This document shows, in pieces, positions 26,679-36,648 of a stretch of DNA of 64,000 nucleotides. The translations under genes and the position numbers were made by a program. Each line of letters begins with the position of its first letter. The stretch's first letter is position 1. This stretch comes from Candidatus Pelagibacter sp. (GTDB lineage: Bacteria > Pseudomonadota > Alphaproteobacteria > Paracaedibacterales > CAIOTO01): positions 110,222-174,221 of the forward strand of contig PNMQ01000008.1 in NCBI GenBank assembly GCA_013823725.1. The letters are read 5' to 3'. Under the pieces are notes generated by a model that was not told where the DNA came from, ran no database searches, and saw nothing but the letters and a program-made list of their open reading frames with translations.

Positions 26679-27001
26679 TAATTTTTACCATAAGCGTTTA
26701 CGGCTTTAATGTACTGCACTCTCTCATCGTTTTCATTTTTAAGACATTCTAATTTTTCTTTGATCATTTCAAATCTTACTTTAATTTCTTCATAGAAAGC
26801 TTGAACTTCCTGATTCAAAACTTCTCTTTCTTCACCAGAAGTGTTCGTTATGGAAACAAGGATTTCATTCAGTTTTTTTTCCAAATGACTAAATTCTTCA
26901 TCAGTCATTGTATTTTCCGCAAGACCTTGAGAAGATTTATTTTCCCAATTTAAGTCTAGCAATTGCTGCTTAATTTGATTAAGAGAAGAGACTATATCCA
27001 T
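26678..27001 (-). CDS. Small coiled-coil protein coupled to fliO
   Basis: 107 residues, mostly charged and helical (heptad-like LKEK..., EVQAFYEEIKVRFEMIKEKLECLKNEN), with no signal peptide or membrane segment. Its stop codon shares one base with the fliO start (TAATG), so it is translated with the flagellar export genes. The size and helical charged nature resemble flagellar export chaperones (FliT/FlgN class), and a short C-terminal VNAYGKN is notable. No sequence family is recognised; a chaperone role is inference. Confidence 0.6.
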   Translation of the reverse strand: MDIVSSLNQIKQQLLDLNWENKSSQGLAENTMTDEEFSHLEKKLNEILVSITNTSGEEREVLNQEVQAFYEEIKVRFEMIKEKLECLKNENDERVQYIKAVNAYGKN

Positions 27002-27072
27002 AAATTAACTTAAATTTTAGTTAATTGCCTAATTTAGTATGGATTCTTTTTTTAAAGGTGACAACTACAAAT

Positions 27073-27534
27073 TTAATTGATTTTTTTATTTTTCAGATCT
27101 ACGGCTCTTTTTTCAAAAGCTTCAATCATAAGCTTTGCGGCATTGGACAAAAAGGGTGCCAAAATGGTTTTTAAAATCATATTATCAATTTCAAAATCAA
27201 GGGAAAAAGAAATTTCACATTGAGAGTCATTTCCCTCCCCCTCTATCACACTTTTAAAATGCCACTCATTTCTTAAATGTTTAAAGGGGCCTTCAATAAG
27301 GTCTGAGGTAATAATCCATTTTTCTTCATCAAAAGTAACTCGGGAAGAATATTTTTGTTTAAAGGCAGATGCACCAACAACCAAATCGGCATCAAATTGA
27401 TTGTTAGAAATATTATAAATTTTCGATTCTTCAACCCAAGGAAGAAATTTGCTGTAATTTGAAACATCTTTGACCAAATCAAACATTTCTTTAGCACTGA
27501 AAGGTACTATCCTTAATTCTTTATGAATCGCCAT
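27073..27534 (-). CDS. ratA: RatA/COQ10 family START-domain protein
   Basis: 153-aa polyketide-cyclase/START-like protein. [23 protein letters not shown] and [11 protein letters not shown]...FSLDFEIDN match the RatA/COQ10 family, which in mitochondria and alphaproteobacteria binds ubiquinone and in E. coli includes the RatA protein annotated as a ribosome association toxin. In this context (directly after lipA, with a 14-base overlap) the ubiquinone-related role is preferred. No RatB partner is seen. Confidence 0.85.
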   Translation of the reverse strand: MAIHKELRIVPFSAKEMFDLVKDVSNYSKFLPWVEESKIYNISNNQFDADLVVGASAFKQKYSSRVTFDEEKWIITSDLIEGPFKHLRNEWHFKSVIEGEGNDSQCEISFSLDFEIDNMILKTILAPFLSNAAKLMIEAFEKRAVDLKNKKIN

Positions 27535-28462
27535 GACATGAATCCTTATGTTGATCTAAACGTCTTTCCTTCATTATTTTATAGTCATCACCTGCATGAT
27601 ACGATGACCGAGTTAGAGGCGAAGACGCAACCATTAAAAATCCTTTCGATCTTGCAATGCTTGCATACGTATCAAATTGTTCGGGTGTTACAAAATCTAT
27701 AACAGGGTGGTGTTTAGGTGTGGGTTGAAGATATTGGCCTATCGTTAAAAAATCCACCTGGGCAGCACGCAAATCGTCCATCACTTGCATAACTTCATGA
27801 CGTTCTTCACCTAAACCTAACATAATGCCCGATTTAGTAAACATTGTAGGGTCAATCGTTTTGACAGTATCTAACAACCTTAGAGAATGATAATATCTTG
27901 CACCTGGACGCACGCTAGGATAAAGGCGCGGAACTGTTTCCAAATTATGATTAAATACATCCGGCTTGACAACAACAATTTTTTCAATAGCACCTTCTTT
28001 ACGCAAAAAATCAGGGGTTAGAATTTCAATTGTAGTATCAGGTGACATTTTACGTATAGCTAGAATAACGTCTACAAAGTGTTGTGATCCTCCATCGTCT
28101 AAATCATCACGATCGACGGATGTAATCACAACATGTGATAAACCTAGTTTCTGAACAGCATCGGCTACCCTAAAAGGTTCAAATGGATCGACAGCACCAG
28201 GTTTACCTGTTTTAATATTACAAAAAGAACACGCACGCGTACACGTATCTCCCAATATCATCATGGTTGCATGCTTTTTTTCCCAGCACTCACCAACATT
28301 TGGACACGCGGCTTCTTCACAAACGGTATGCAGTTTATGTTCTTTTAAAAGTGCTGCCGTTTGGTGATATTGCGGGCTCACGGGTGCCTTAACACGAATC
28401 CAATCCGGTTTTGCTTTAGTAGAATTAGAAACCAACTTATTGTCTTTTGTTAAGTCCTGCAT
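27521..28462 (-). CDS. lipA: Lipoyl synthase
   Basis: Radical SAM enzyme inserting two sulfurs into octanoyl groups on E2 subunits. Both [4Fe-4S] motifs are present: [12 protein letters not shown] for the auxiliary cluster and CTRACSFC for the radical SAM cluster, plus the C-terminal RSSYHA that ligates the auxiliary cluster with Ser. Length is 313 aa. It overlaps the downstream ratA gene by 14 bases and follows thyX by 32 nt in the minus-strand run. Confidence 0.97.
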   Translation of the reverse strand: MQDLTKDNKLVSNSTKAKPDWIRVKAPVSPQYHQTAALLKEHKLHTVCEEAACPNVGECWEKKHATMMILGDTCTRACSFCNIKTGKPGAVDPFEPFRVADAVQKLGLSHVVITSVDRDDLDDGGSQHFVDVILAIRKMSPDTTIEILTPDFLRKEGAIEKIVVVKPDVFNHNLETVPRLYPSVRPGARYYHSLRLLDTVKTIDPTMFTKSGIMLGLGEERHEVMQVMDDLRAAQVDFLTIGQYLQPTPKHHPVIDFVTPEQFDTYASIARSKGFLMVASSPLTRSSYHAGDDYKIMKERRLDQHKDSCHGDS

Positions 28463-28494
28463 TCTCTTAAACTCTCACCTCATTTAAAATCCTA

Positions 28495-29421
28495 TTAAAG
28501 TTTTGTAACACCCAGTGTTTGCAATAATTCAGACCATTCTCTTTTAGACATACCACAATTCGTTTCATCAACTGTTTCGCCGCTTAAACGCTTTTTCACA
28601 AGCTCTAAGGCTTGCGCTGATAAATGTACACCATTTTGGCGATAATCTTCAAAAGCTTCAAACGTATGAGGAACCCACAGTTTAACAATTTCTGCTAGTT
28701 TTTCGGCATAAACGCGGATTTCGTATTGTGCATGTGCATCAGCACGAAGACGAATAAAATGAAGCAAATTATGTAAATCAATTTTCCAATACCACTGTGT
28801 ATAAAAATTCAGTGTTAAATTAACACGTGCCAGTTCACGAGCGATGCCAGGATGATCTTCATGACGATTGTCTTCGTTCAACATATTTTCATAATTACTA
28901 TAACAACGTTCTGCATCGTCTCTTAGAACATTTAAAATAACTTCTGCTTGTTCTGGACTTAGAGGTTCTGAACGACCTTGTTTATTAATAACAGATTGTT
29001 TGCAAATATCTTCAATAGACGGTAAATAGAATTCTTTATCCATAATCGAATAGCGAGCAGAATATTCATTAACATTTGCTGTTCTGTGTCGAATCCATTG
29101 GCGTGCTACAAAGAAAGGTAATTTGATATGAAATTTCATTTCACACATTTCAAACGGTGTAGAATGCCAGTGTCGCATTAAATAACGGAGCAATCCCCTA
29201 TCTTCATTAGTCTGCTTTGTTCCTTTTCCGTAAGAAACACGTGCAGCCTGTACAATTGCAGAGTCATCCCCCATGTAATCAACAACACGAATAAAACCAT
29301 GATCTAGTATAGAATGAGCTTCGCCTAGAATATTTTCAAGGGCTGGAACAGTTGCTCTTTTTGTAACAAATGTTTCTTCATTGTGATCTACGGCTGTATT
29401 GGTCGTCGTTCCCTGATTCAT
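28495..29421 (-). CDS. thyX: FAD-dependent thymidylate synthase ThyX
   Basis: Converts dUMP to dTMP using methylene-tetrahydrofolate, NADPH and FAD. The ThyX motif is [15 protein letters not shown] (family RHRxxSxNExSxRYS; Ala replaces the first Ser), and a second region is [19 protein letters not shown]. The enzyme is 308 aa. No thyA is in the window. With dut on the same strand it supplies dTTP precursors. Confidence 0.96.
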   Translation of the reverse strand: MNQGTTTNTAVDHNEETFVTKRATVPALENILGEAHSILDHGFIRVVDYMGDDSAIVQAARVSYGKGTKQTNEDRGLLRYLMRHWHSTPFEMCEMKFHIKLPFFVARQWIRHRTANVNEYSARYSIMDKEFYLPSIEDICKQSVINKQGRSEPLSPEQAEVILNVLRDDAERCYSNYENMLNEDNRHEDHPGIARELARVNLTLNFYTQWYWKIDLHNLLHFIRLRADAHAQYEIRVYAEKLAEIVKLWVPHTFEAFEDYRQNGVHLSAQALELVKKRLSGETVDETNCGMSKREWSELLQTLGVTKL

Positions 29422-29440
29422 ATCGTTTCTTTCTTCTATA

Positions 29441-29914
29441 TTATTGATATTTAATATCTAAAATCGTATAAGATTTATATCCACTTGGAGTCGTCACCTC
29501 AACAAAATCGTTCACTTTTTTACCAATCATAGCTTTAGCCAATGGTGATGTAATGGATAAAAAACCACGACTAACATCAGATTCATCACTTCCAACAATT
29601 TGAAAGGTATGATTAATGTCTGTATCATCATCAGTAATTTTTATTGTAGCACCAAATTTAATTTCATTACCTGAAATCTTACTAACATCGATCACATCAG
29701 CACGGCTGAGTTTATATTCTAGCTCTAAAATTCGAGCTTCAATAAAACCTTGTTTATCTTTTGCTGCGTGATATTCTGCATTTTCTGATAAATCACCATG
29801 TTCACGTGCTGCAGAAATGGCTTTAATTACAGCAGGTCTTTCTTTATTTTTCAAAATTTCCAATTCACTGGACACTTTTGCAAAACCACTTGTTGTCATA
29901 GGAATTTTTTCCAT
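29441..29914 (-). CDS. greA: Transcript cleavage factor GreA
   Basis: RNA polymerase secondary-channel factor that rescues backtracked complexes. The coiled-coil N-domain with [21 protein letters not shown] and the C-domain with [11 protein letters not shown] are diagnostic. ATG 29914 is preferred: GAGGTG lies upstream, and the frame only extends two codons further to a GTG. It is about 20 nt upstream of thyX. Confidence 0.97.
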   Translation of the reverse strand: MEKIPMTTSGFAKVSSELEILKNKERPAVIKAISAAREHGDLSENAEYHAAKDKQGFIEARILELEYKLSRADVIDVSKISGNEIKFGATIKITDDDTDINHTFQIVGSDESDVSRGFLSITSPLAKAMIGKKVNDFVEVTTPSGYKSYTILDIKYQ

Positions 29915-30047
29915 ACACACCTCAAACTATTATTATAATTTTTAATTAGATTTTAAGAGTCTAATATTATTTTTATTTTTATTCAACGTTTAAAAATTGA
30001 AAACTTTATTAAACACTTAACTAAAATTCTATTATTTCTACTTAATA

Positions 30048-30503
30048 TTACAATCCTGTAGATCCAAAACCACCTAAATTACGTACAGTCTCGCTTAAAG
30101 AGCTCACAATATCAAATTCAACTTTTTCATAGCGTTGAACAACCATTTGCGCAATACGCATACCTCTTTGCACGATAAAATCTTCTTTCCCAGTATTATA
30201 TAATATTACCATAATTTCACCTCTATAGTCTGAATCTATGGTCCCTGGAGAATTCAATACAACTATACCATTCTTAAATGCCAATCCAGAACGAGACCTT
30301 ATTTGAGCCTCATACCCATCGGGCAAAGCAATAGCAATACCTGTATGAACTAATTCTCTCTCTTGAGACTTTATAATGATATCATTTTCTATTACAGCGT
30401 GCAAATCAAACCCTGCACTTCCTAATGTTGCGTAGCTTGGAAGATTAATGCCTTCCATAGGTCTACAAATTTTTAATTCAACTAATAGGTTTTCCGCGTT
30501 CAT
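30048..30503 (-). CDS. dut: Deoxyuridine 5'-triphosphate nucleotidohydrolase
   Basis: Hydrolyses dUTP to dUMP, keeping uracil out of DNA and feeding ThyX. All five motifs are visible: [38 protein letters not shown] and the C-terminal [10 protein letters not shown]. The start at ATG 30503 (GAAGAAG upstream) gives the normal distance of about 20 residues to the LPSYAT motif; earlier in-frame ATGs extend to 30530. It follows the bcp gene closely. Confidence 0.95.
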   Translation of the reverse strand: MNAENLLVELKICRPMEGINLPSYATLGSAGFDLHAVIENDIIIKSQERELVHTGIAIALPDGYEAQIRSRSGLAFKNGIVVLNSPGTIDSDYRGEIMVILYNTGKEDFIVQRGMRIAQMVVQRYEKVEFDIVSSLSETVRNLGGFGSTGL

Positions 30504-30537
30504 TTTATCTTCTTCCATCATTATAATCATATCAAAA

Positions 30538-30999
30538 TTACTTCTTTAATTCTTTCAAGACTTGATCCCAATGTCCTGCTATTTTTACTTTTCGCCACTC
30601 TTTTTGAATTATACCTGATAAATCAATATAAAAGGTTGATCTTTCAATCCCCATGTATTTTTTGCCATACATCGATTTTTCTTTCCACACTTCAAACCAT
30701 TCACACAGGACTGTTTCAGAATCACTTAACAAAGGAAACTTCAAATTATGCTTTGATGCAAAATTTTCATGAGATTTTAAAGAATCTCTTGAAACACCTA
30801 CTGTAATAACGTTCAAAGAATTAAACTCATCTTGCCTCAACTGTAAATCAGAAGCTTGCGTTGTACACCCCGAGGTATTATCTTTAGGATAAAAGTAAAG
30901 AACGACGCCCTTCCCTTGTTCCAAATAACCTAAAAGAATATCTATTAGACAGTTCGTACCTTTAAAATTAAAGAGGTTTTTTTCTAGCATTGGATCCAT
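30538..30999 (-). CDS. bcp: Peroxiredoxin, Bcp/PrxQ type
   Basis: Thiol peroxidase of the AhpC-TSA superfamily. [15 protein letters not shown] contains the PxxxTxxC active site with peroxidatic Cys, although the normally conserved Pro after Thr is Ser. SSRD-like GVSRDS and [13 protein letters not shown] are further Bcp features. The ATG at 30999 overlaps the antiporter stop codon by one base (TGATG), a coupled start, and gives the normal length of about 154 aa; the frame extends to 31047 without support. A resolving Cys at the PrxQ position is not evident. Confidence 0.88.
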   Translation of the reverse strand: MDPMLEKNLFNFKGTNCLIDILLGYLEQGKGVVLYFYPKDNTSGCTTQASDLQLRQDEFNSLNVITVGVSRDSLKSHENFASKHNLKFPLLSDSETVLCEWFEVWKEKSMYGKKYMGIERSTFYIDLSGIIQKEWRKVKIAGHWDQVLKELKK

Positions 31000-32348
31000 C
31001 ACCATATCAGATTCATTAGCACAAACAAAGGCAATAAAATCAAACATGTATAAAAAGTATACACAAAGAAACTAGGCATTTTAATACCAAATTGTTTTGA
31101 AATATTAACAACCATGAAATTAGGAGCATTTCCTATATATGTGATTGCGCCCATATACACACATCCCATTGAAATAGATGATAGAACTTGTTTCTTTTCT
31201 GAAACCAAAGTTGCTACAGAATCTCCTGTTAACTTCAAGAATAATAAATAAGTTGGTGCGTTATCTAAAAATGCAGAAAATGTACCACTCACCCAAAAAT
31301 AGGCGTGGTAAGAACTTTTATCTAAAAAATGCATCACAGGTGCAAAAAGACCAATTTTACCATAGCTGAGAACCATATTAACTGGAATCAAACATATGAA
31401 GATTGCAAAAAAGACGATAGATACTTCCTGAATAGGTTTCCAGTTAAAATCATGGTAATCGTATATTTTCTTTTCTGTAATTTGATGTGAGAACACACCT
31501 AAAAGCAACAAAGATGTAACCATAAATATTTCTTTAATTCTAAATTCAACACCTAAAGTGGTAGATAAAACTGTAGTAGGATAAAATTTGCTTAACCCTA
31601 CCAACAGTGACACTAAGAAAATCACAACGATGTTTCTTTTTCCACTCAGCGACCATCTTTTTAAATAAGTGCTTACGGCTTTTTGATGTATATCTTCCCT
31701 TTTTAATAAAGTGACATCTACTGTATAAAATATCAGCATCAAAGCTATGAATAAGAACCCTGTTTGTGGGTATAAATTTTCAAGTGTCCATAAAAAAGGG
31801 ACTCCACTTAAGAATCCCAAATACAGAGGTGGATCACCCAAAGGTGTTAGAGCACCCGCAATATTTGAAACAATAATAAGAAAGAAAATAACCAAATGGA
31901 CTTTTTGCTTGCGAGAAGCATTTGCTTTTAAAAAAGGGCGTATAAACAACATCGATGCACCCATGGTTCCAATAAAACTTGCCGAAAATGACGCCAAGGT
32001 TAAAATGGCACAATTTTGAGCGACTGCTGGTGCTGGACAAAATTTAACACTAATTCCAGAACTCACTGTGTATAAAGCAAAAACCAATGCAACAAAAGGG
32101 ATATATTCCATCCATAAAGTCTCTAGCAAATGGTGCTGGCAATACGATACATCTTTTGTTGAAAACAACATGACACATGCCAAAACAACCCATGATAAAA
32201 CAATATGCTTTTCGTACCTATGCCACAATTTTGAACAAAGCAAAGGCATTAATCCCAAACTTAAAATTAAGGAAACAAAAGGCATTATCATTAATATTTG
32301 ATTTTTCATTAATTCATTCAACATCAAAATTGTAGATAATCTGATCAT
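30999..32348 (-). CDS. Na+/H+ antiporter or citrate-transporter family membrane protein
   Basis: 449-aa multi-pass membrane protein with about 10-12 hydrophobic helices. The segment SNIAGALTPLGDPPLYLGFLSG is characteristic of the ion-transporter (NhaD/CitMHS/ArsB) superfamily, as is DNAPTYLLFLKL near the C-terminus. The closest group is the putative CitMHS_2-type transporter seen in alphaproteobacteria; the ion is not determinable. The start may be the internal ATG 32309. The bcp start overlaps its stop. It sits between tolA and bcp, where tolB and pal would often be found. Confidence 0.82.
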   Translation of the reverse strand: MIRLSTILMLNELMKNQILMIMPFVSLILSLGLMPLLCSKLWHRYEKHIVLSWVVLACVMLFSTKDVSYCQHHLLETLWMEYIPFVALVFALYTVSSGISVKFCPAPAVAQNCAILTLASFSASFIGTMGASMLFIRPFLKANASRKQKVHLVIFFLIIVSNIAGALTPLGDPPLYLGFLSGVPFLWTLENLYPQTGFLFIALMLIFYTVDVTLLKREDIHQKAVSTYLKRWSLSGKRNIVVIFLVSLLVGLSKFYPTTVLSTTLGVEFRIKEIFMVTSLLLLGVFSHQITEKKIYDYHDFNWKPIQEVSIVFFAIFICLIPVNMVLSYGKIGLFAPVMHFLDKSSYHAYFWVSGTFSAFLDNAPTYLLFLKLTGDSVATLVSEKKQVLSSISMGCVYMGAITYIGNAPNFMVVNISKQFGIKMPSFFVYTFYTCLILLPLFVLMNLIW

Positions 32349-32359
32349 ATCACCTAATT

Positions 32360-33394
32360 TTAACGAAGACCACCACTTATACCAATCATATCTTTTGGAT
32401 TAAAAGTAATAGCTATTGTCTTCCAAATTTCATACCTATCTTTTGGCAAAGGAACATGATTACACTTTGGATCATACACAGCTCTTATAGCGCTTTCAGC
32501 TGCTGTTCTAAAAATTGGATCTTTATTAAATCTCTTTTTGTCTTCAACTATCGCATCTTTGACATAACCTTCTTCATCAAAATGAAGAATCATATCTACA
32601 GACGTATCTGCACCACCTTGACTTCCGATGGGTGGGTTCCAGCACTTAAATAAAGTCGCACGAATGGCTTGTTCTTCTGTAGCAGTAATTTCTGAACCTA
32701 ACGAATCCGCAGGCGCACCTGACTGTGTATTTTCATCGTCCGAACCACTTTCGGAAAATAAATCATCTAGACTTTTTACTTTATCCTTTGATTTTTTTTC
32801 TTCCAATGCTTTTGATTTTTTAGCTTTATTCTTTTGTAAATTGACAAGTTGAGAATCATCTTTTCTAGATTTCTTTTTGTCCTTTTTCTTTTCTTCTTTT
32901 AATTTTTCTTTTTTAGGCGGCGTTAGCTCTTTTTTATCTACAGGCTTCACCTTTTCATTTTTAGTTTTTGCACCTTTCTTTTTATCTTTCAGGTTAAAAC
33001 CTTCATCAATTTTAGTTTTTTTTTCATCGATTTTGTTTTTCTTTAAATCTTCTTTTTTTTCATCTTGCTGAATATCTTCTTTTTTCTTCATATCGTCAGC
33101 AGCGTTTGTTTTGACTTCTTCCTTCACTGAATCAGGAATTTTAGATTCATTTTTTATATTATCTGAACTTTTAGCTTTTTTATCCTGACTGTGATTAGAA
33201 TCAGGCGACAATTTAGTCGCTGTCGAAATAGGCCCTATGGTATCAAAATTAACAATCATCGGCTGTGATATTTCAGATTTTCTACCAAAAGGAAAATCCA
33301 AATCAAAATAGAGAAATATAAAAAAAACAATATGCAGTATTACCGAAAGAATAACTGCATTTTTCATATTCATAATAGGACGCTCATAATTCAT
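32360..33394 (-). CDS. tolA: TolA-like cell envelope protein
   Basis: Inner-membrane-anchored protein linking TolQR to the outer membrane. It has an N-terminal helix (MKNAVILSVILHIVFFIFLYF), a long Lys/Glu/Asp-rich low-complexity central domain (about residues 70-210, alanine-poor unlike E. coli) and a C-terminal domain with ATEEQAIRATLFKCWNPP and MILHFDEEGYVKDAIV, the TonB/TolA C-terminal fold. It lies directly after tolR with a 14-nt gap. The central region is clearly poor in Ala and rich in Lys/Asp, matching AT bias. Confidence 0.88.
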   Translation of the reverse strand: MNYERPIMNMKNAVILSVILHIVFFIFLYFDLDFPFGRKSEISQPMIVNFDTIGPISTATKLSPDSNHSQDKKAKSSDNIKNESKIPDSVKEEVKTNAADDMKKKEDIQQDEKKEDLKKNKIDEKKTKIDEGFNLKDKKKGAKTKNEKVKPVDKKELTPPKKEKLKEEKKKDKKKSRKDDSQLVNLQKNKAKKSKALEEKKSKDKVKSLDDLFSESGSDDENTQSGAPADSLGSEITATEEQAIRATLFKCWNPPIGSQGGADTSVDMILHFDEEGYVKDAIVEDKKRFNKDPIFRTAAESAIRAVYDPKCNHVPLPKDRYEIWKTIAITFNPKDMIGISGGLR

Positions 33395-33408
33395 TAAATA
33401 GTAAAATC

Positions 33409-33852
33409 CTACGCTTTTTTCTTTTTTTGAATTTCAGCCATCAAAGATACTTTGTTAAATCCTGCACCTGCTATTACACTCATCAAATCCATAACTTGTC
33501 CATAACTGATAGTCTGATCTCCACGAACAAATATTTTCGTATTAGGTTTGGCTTTTAGAATTTCGTGCATACGTTCAATCATTTGATCTATTTGTAAAGG
33601 CGTGTCTTTTAAATAGGTCTGTCCATCTTTATTAATAGAAACAACAATAGGTTCGTCAGAATCCTCGCTTTGCGCAGCATCCATTTTTGGCAAATCAACA
33701 GGTATACCCACTGTCAATATAGGTGCTGTTACCATGAAAATAATAAGCAAAACCAACATAACATCTACCAGAGGGGTAACGTTAATATCACTGCTTAATC
33801 CACAAGATGATCTGCGACCACCACGTTTCTTTTGAAGCATCCCACCAGCCAT
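33409..33852 (-). CDS. tolR: Biopolymer transport protein TolR (ExbD family)
   Basis: 147 aa with one N-terminal helix containing the conserved Asp in NVTPLVDVMLVLLIIFMVTAP, which takes part in the proton channel with TolQ, followed by a periplasmic domain with GDQTISYGQVMDLM. It shares its start region with the end of tolQ (33852) and precedes tolA, the canonical order. Confidence 0.96.
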   Translation of the reverse strand: MAGGMLQKKRGGRRSSCGLSSDINVTPLVDVMLVLLIIFMVTAPILTVGIPVDLPKMDAAQSEDSDEPIVVSINKDGQTYLKDTPLQIDQMIERMHEILKAKPNTKIFVRGDQTISYGQVMDLMSVIAGAGFNKVSLMAEIQKKKKA

Positions 33853-34667
33853 TATGCAGTCTCCTCAAGTTGGCGTGAAATGATAGACAAGAATTCACTA
33901 GAGAAACCGTCTAAACGATTAGCGTAACGATTAATATCACTTGATAATTTGTTATACGCAATAGCAGCAGGAATCGCAGCGACCAAACCAATTGCCGTTG
34001 CAAACAAAGCTTCAGCAATTCCAGGTGCCACAACCGCTAAGTTTGCACTTTGTTGAGCAGCTATAGATTCAAAGCTATCCATAATACCAAGAACCGTACC
34101 AAATAAACCCACAATCATACCATTAGAACCCAAGGTTGCCAAAAAGGTCATAAATCGCTCTAAGTTTTCTAATTCACGAGCAATGGTTAAATTTAAAACA
34201 CGCTCAATGCGGTGATCCAATGTACCTTTTAATTCGTACACTCTTTTTCCCTTGGAAAGAGTCCTTCTCCATTCTTTCATTGCTGAACAGAAAACGACAG
34301 ACATAGAATCTTTTGGATTGCGCTGTATACGTTCATACAAATCATCAAGAGCACCACCAGACCAAAATGCTTCTTCAAAACGGTGTGCTGCCGCATTTAG
34401 ACTTCTGATGCGATAAGTTTTAAACAAAATAATAGTCCACGACCAAATTGAAGCTACAATCAAACCAATCATAATAAATTTAATGATAGGACCAGCACCA
34501 AAGAAGAGATCCCACATACTATGTGCTGCCTTTACCGGTTGTTGCTGAATAGGTTGCATCACCCCTTGCACAGATGAGGACACAGTCGGTCCTTGCATAG
34601 CAGCACTAACTTTTAAAGCGCTAGCCATCAAGAAAACTACAAAACCAAAGAATTTATTATTGTTCAT
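33852..34667 (-). CDS. tolQ: Tol-Pal proton channel subunit TolQ
   Basis: MotA/TolQ/ExbB family proton channel. The core begins at about residue 48 (SMWDLFFGAGPIIKFIMIGLIVASIWSWTII) and carries LATLGSNGMIVGLFGTVLGIMDSF and AEALFATAIGLVAAIPAAIAYN, the two further helices. An extra N-terminal hydrophobic stretch (MNNNKFFGFVVFLMASALKVSAAM) plus a Gln-rich spacer precedes the core, a signal-peptide-like extension not typical of TolQ. The start overlaps ybgC-tolQ spacing of 4 nt. Confidence 0.95.
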   Translation of the reverse strand: MNNNKFFGFVVFLMASALKVSAAMQGPTVSSSVQGVMQPIQQQPVKAAHSMWDLFFGAGPIIKFIMIGLIVASIWSWTIILFKTYRIRSLNAAAHRFEEAFWSGGALDDLYERIQRNPKDSMSVVFCSAMKEWRRTLSKGKRVYELKGTLDHRIERVLNLTIARELENLERFMTFLATLGSNGMIVGLFGTVLGIMDSFESIAAQQSANLAVVAPGIAEALFATAIGLVAAIPAAIAYNKLSSDINRYANRLDGFSSEFLSIISRQLEETA

Positions 34668-34671
34668 TTTA

Positions 34672-35082
34672 TTATCCTATAAATTGTATTTTTTGAACTA
34701 TATCTTGAGACAGCTGAACAGGCTTATACGTTTGCAAATCAATCAAAGCAAGTTTAACCTCTGCTGTCATGATAAGCCTACTCGAATATTCCTTATCAAC
34801 ATAAATTTCCTGCTGACAAATCATTGAAGCCATTCCCACTTTAAGAATCTTAGAAGACACATTCAATGATTCCGATAAAAAAGCAGGCTTTACGAAATCT
34901 ATCGCCATTTTTGAAACGACAAAAGCTTTTTTAAAATCGTTTATCATAGAATGGTGATCAACGCCTAGGTCTCTTAAAAAAATAACCCTTGCACGCTCAA
35001 GAAACTGAAGATAACGAGAATGATATACAATTCCCAATGCATCAACATCTTCTAAAAAAACCTCAAAACTCGCAACACTCAT
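34672..35082 (-). CDS. ybgC: Acyl-CoA thioesterase YbgC of the Tol-Pal cluster
   Basis: 136-aa hot-dog-fold thioesterase. VFLEDVDALGIVYHSRYLQFLERAR is the YbgC signature with the catalytic Asp. The protein hydrolyses short acyl-CoA or acyl-ACP and is the usual first gene of tol-pal operons. It lies 4 nt upstream of tolQ. Confidence 0.93.
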   Translation of the reverse strand: MSVASFEVFLEDVDALGIVYHSRYLQFLERARVIFLRDLGVDHHSMINDFKKAFVVSKMAIDFVKPAFLSESLNVSSKILKVGMASMICQQEIYVDKEYSSRLIMTAEVKLALIDLQTYKPVQLSQDIVQKIQFIG

Positions 35083-35134
35083 ATATTTTATAAATTCACC
35101 ATAGCATATAATATTAAAAAATAAAACATAAGTC

Positions 35135-36634
35135 TTATTTGACTACAATTTCATTTCTATCCCATTTTCCATTTTTCTCATTAAATATAAATTCAACAGC
35201 ATGTTCTTCTATACCTGCATGATGTGAAATGTATTTAATCTGTTCATGTTGAGAAAAAAAGTATTGTCTATCATAACCCATCTCTGCACCAAAATTATAG
35301 ATCATGATGCTGAAATCACTTATTTTAGCCAATTTTAAAATGGCGTCTTTGACATCATCTAAAGTTTTAATAGCATTTCCTTTAATATTTGAAACTCTAA
35401 TCAAACACTTACCTGTGCCATCATTATCGCCTAAACACGGCAACTTATCAAAAAAGCTTCCGCCTGGTTTTGTTTTAGAAATAAACACAGATTTTTCTGA
35501 CCCTGTAAGTTGAGACATAAAGTCATCAGCTTCTACAAATACCGCTTTGCCAAACACTATAAAACGTGCAATTTTATTTTTTTGCAAATCGTACAAAGGG
35601 ATATTAATTTTCAAAGGCTTGCCATTTCGAATAACGCAAATTTGAATTTCTTTAGATCCTTTTGCACCTTCAGTGTTCATAATTTGATCAACATCATAAT
35701 GTGAAGGCCCACATTCTTTACCTTGGATCTGCATTAAAACATCTCCAGATTGAATCTTTTGATAGGCAGGGCTATTTTTTAGCACACTTTTGACTACAAG
35801 TATTCGGCTAAACGCGTCAGGATATTTGGTCGAATATTCTAACGCTTTTTTACTATCAAATCCGTCATATCGCATCAAGTCATTTAAAGACACTAAATCA
35901 AAAACAATTCCCATTCCAAATCTTGATGGTGTTGCCTTCTTTTTTAATGCTGACAAAGCTTCAGCAATATATTTCATGGGCAAAGCATAAGCACCTGTTG
36001 AACCGTTGGACGAAAATAATAATCCCGCAGCATTGCCTTTTTCATCTAAAACTGGAGAACCACTTGCCCCGCCCTGCGCATTTAAACTAATCCTAAATGT
36101 CTGACCCGATAAATCTTGGGCAATTTCAAATGGACTGGCAACTGTTCCGGTTTGGACCGAAAAATGCTTGTTTTCATTTTTTCCAATAATCATCACTGAT
36201 TCACCAAGGGAAACATTTTCTTCTCGTAAAGGTAAACTATGTGGAATCTGCTGTATATCTTTAGGGTCTACTTTCAGAAATGCAAAATCGTGCCATGGGT
36301 CTGAATAAAGCAAACGCCCTGTTACCACACTTCCATCAAACAATGTAACATCGTAACGCTCTACAACACTATCAGGGCATGCTACGTGACGATTCGTTAC
36401 AATGATACCATTTTCTTTATCCACAACAGAACCTGTTCCATATTTTGTGCCCAAAGAAGTATAGGCAGCCTCTATGGACCTAATCTCAATACTCACCACA
36501 TATTTTTGCATATGGCTATATGATTCTTGAGAATGAATATCTTTTTTATCCTTAAAAAAAGAAAATATTGCCCAAGACTGGGTCGATAAACAAACTAAAA
36601 AAATCAAAGCCGTCTTTTTGAGCAAACTATACAT
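35135..36634 (-). CDS. Exported trypsin-like serine protease with PDZ domain
   Basis: 499 aa; signal peptide MYSLLKKTALIFLVCLSTQSWA. The S1C protease domain has His83 (TNRHVA), Asp116 (WHDFAFL) and Ser191 (GGASGSPV), the complete triad, followed by a PDZ-like region (about residues 250-340, with IQSGDVLMQIQGKE) and a second divergent C-terminal domain. It resembles DegP/HtrA proteins but lacks the clear tandem PDZ layout, so a specific family name is not given. It is minus strand, between ybgC and the ferredoxin-NADP reductase gene. Confidence 0.87.
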   Translation of the reverse strand: MYSLLKKTALIFLVCLSTQSWAIFSFFKDKKDIHSQESYSHMQKYVVSIEIRSIEAAYTSLGTKYGTGSVVDKENGIIVTNRHVACPDSVVERYDVTLFDGSVVTGRLLYSDPWHDFAFLKVDPKDIQQIPHSLPLREENVSLGESVMIIGKNENKHFSVQTGTVASPFEIAQDLSGQTFRISLNAQGGASGSPVLDEKGNAAGLLFSSNGSTGAYALPMKYIAEALSALKKKATPSRFGMGIVFDLVSLNDLMRYDGFDSKKALEYSTKYPDAFSRILVVKSVLKNSPAYQKIQSGDVLMQIQGKECGPSHYDVDQIMNTEGAKGSKEIQICVIRNGKPLKINIPLYDLQKNKIARFIVFGKAVFVEADDFMSQLTGSEKSVFISKTKPGGSFFDKLPCLGDNDGTGKCLIRVSNIKGNAIKTLDDVKDAILKLAKISDFSIMIYNFGAEMGYDRQYFFSQHEQIKYISHHAGIEEHAVEFIFNEKNGKWDRNEIVVK

Positions 36635-36648
36635 GTTAAGCCTCTTAT

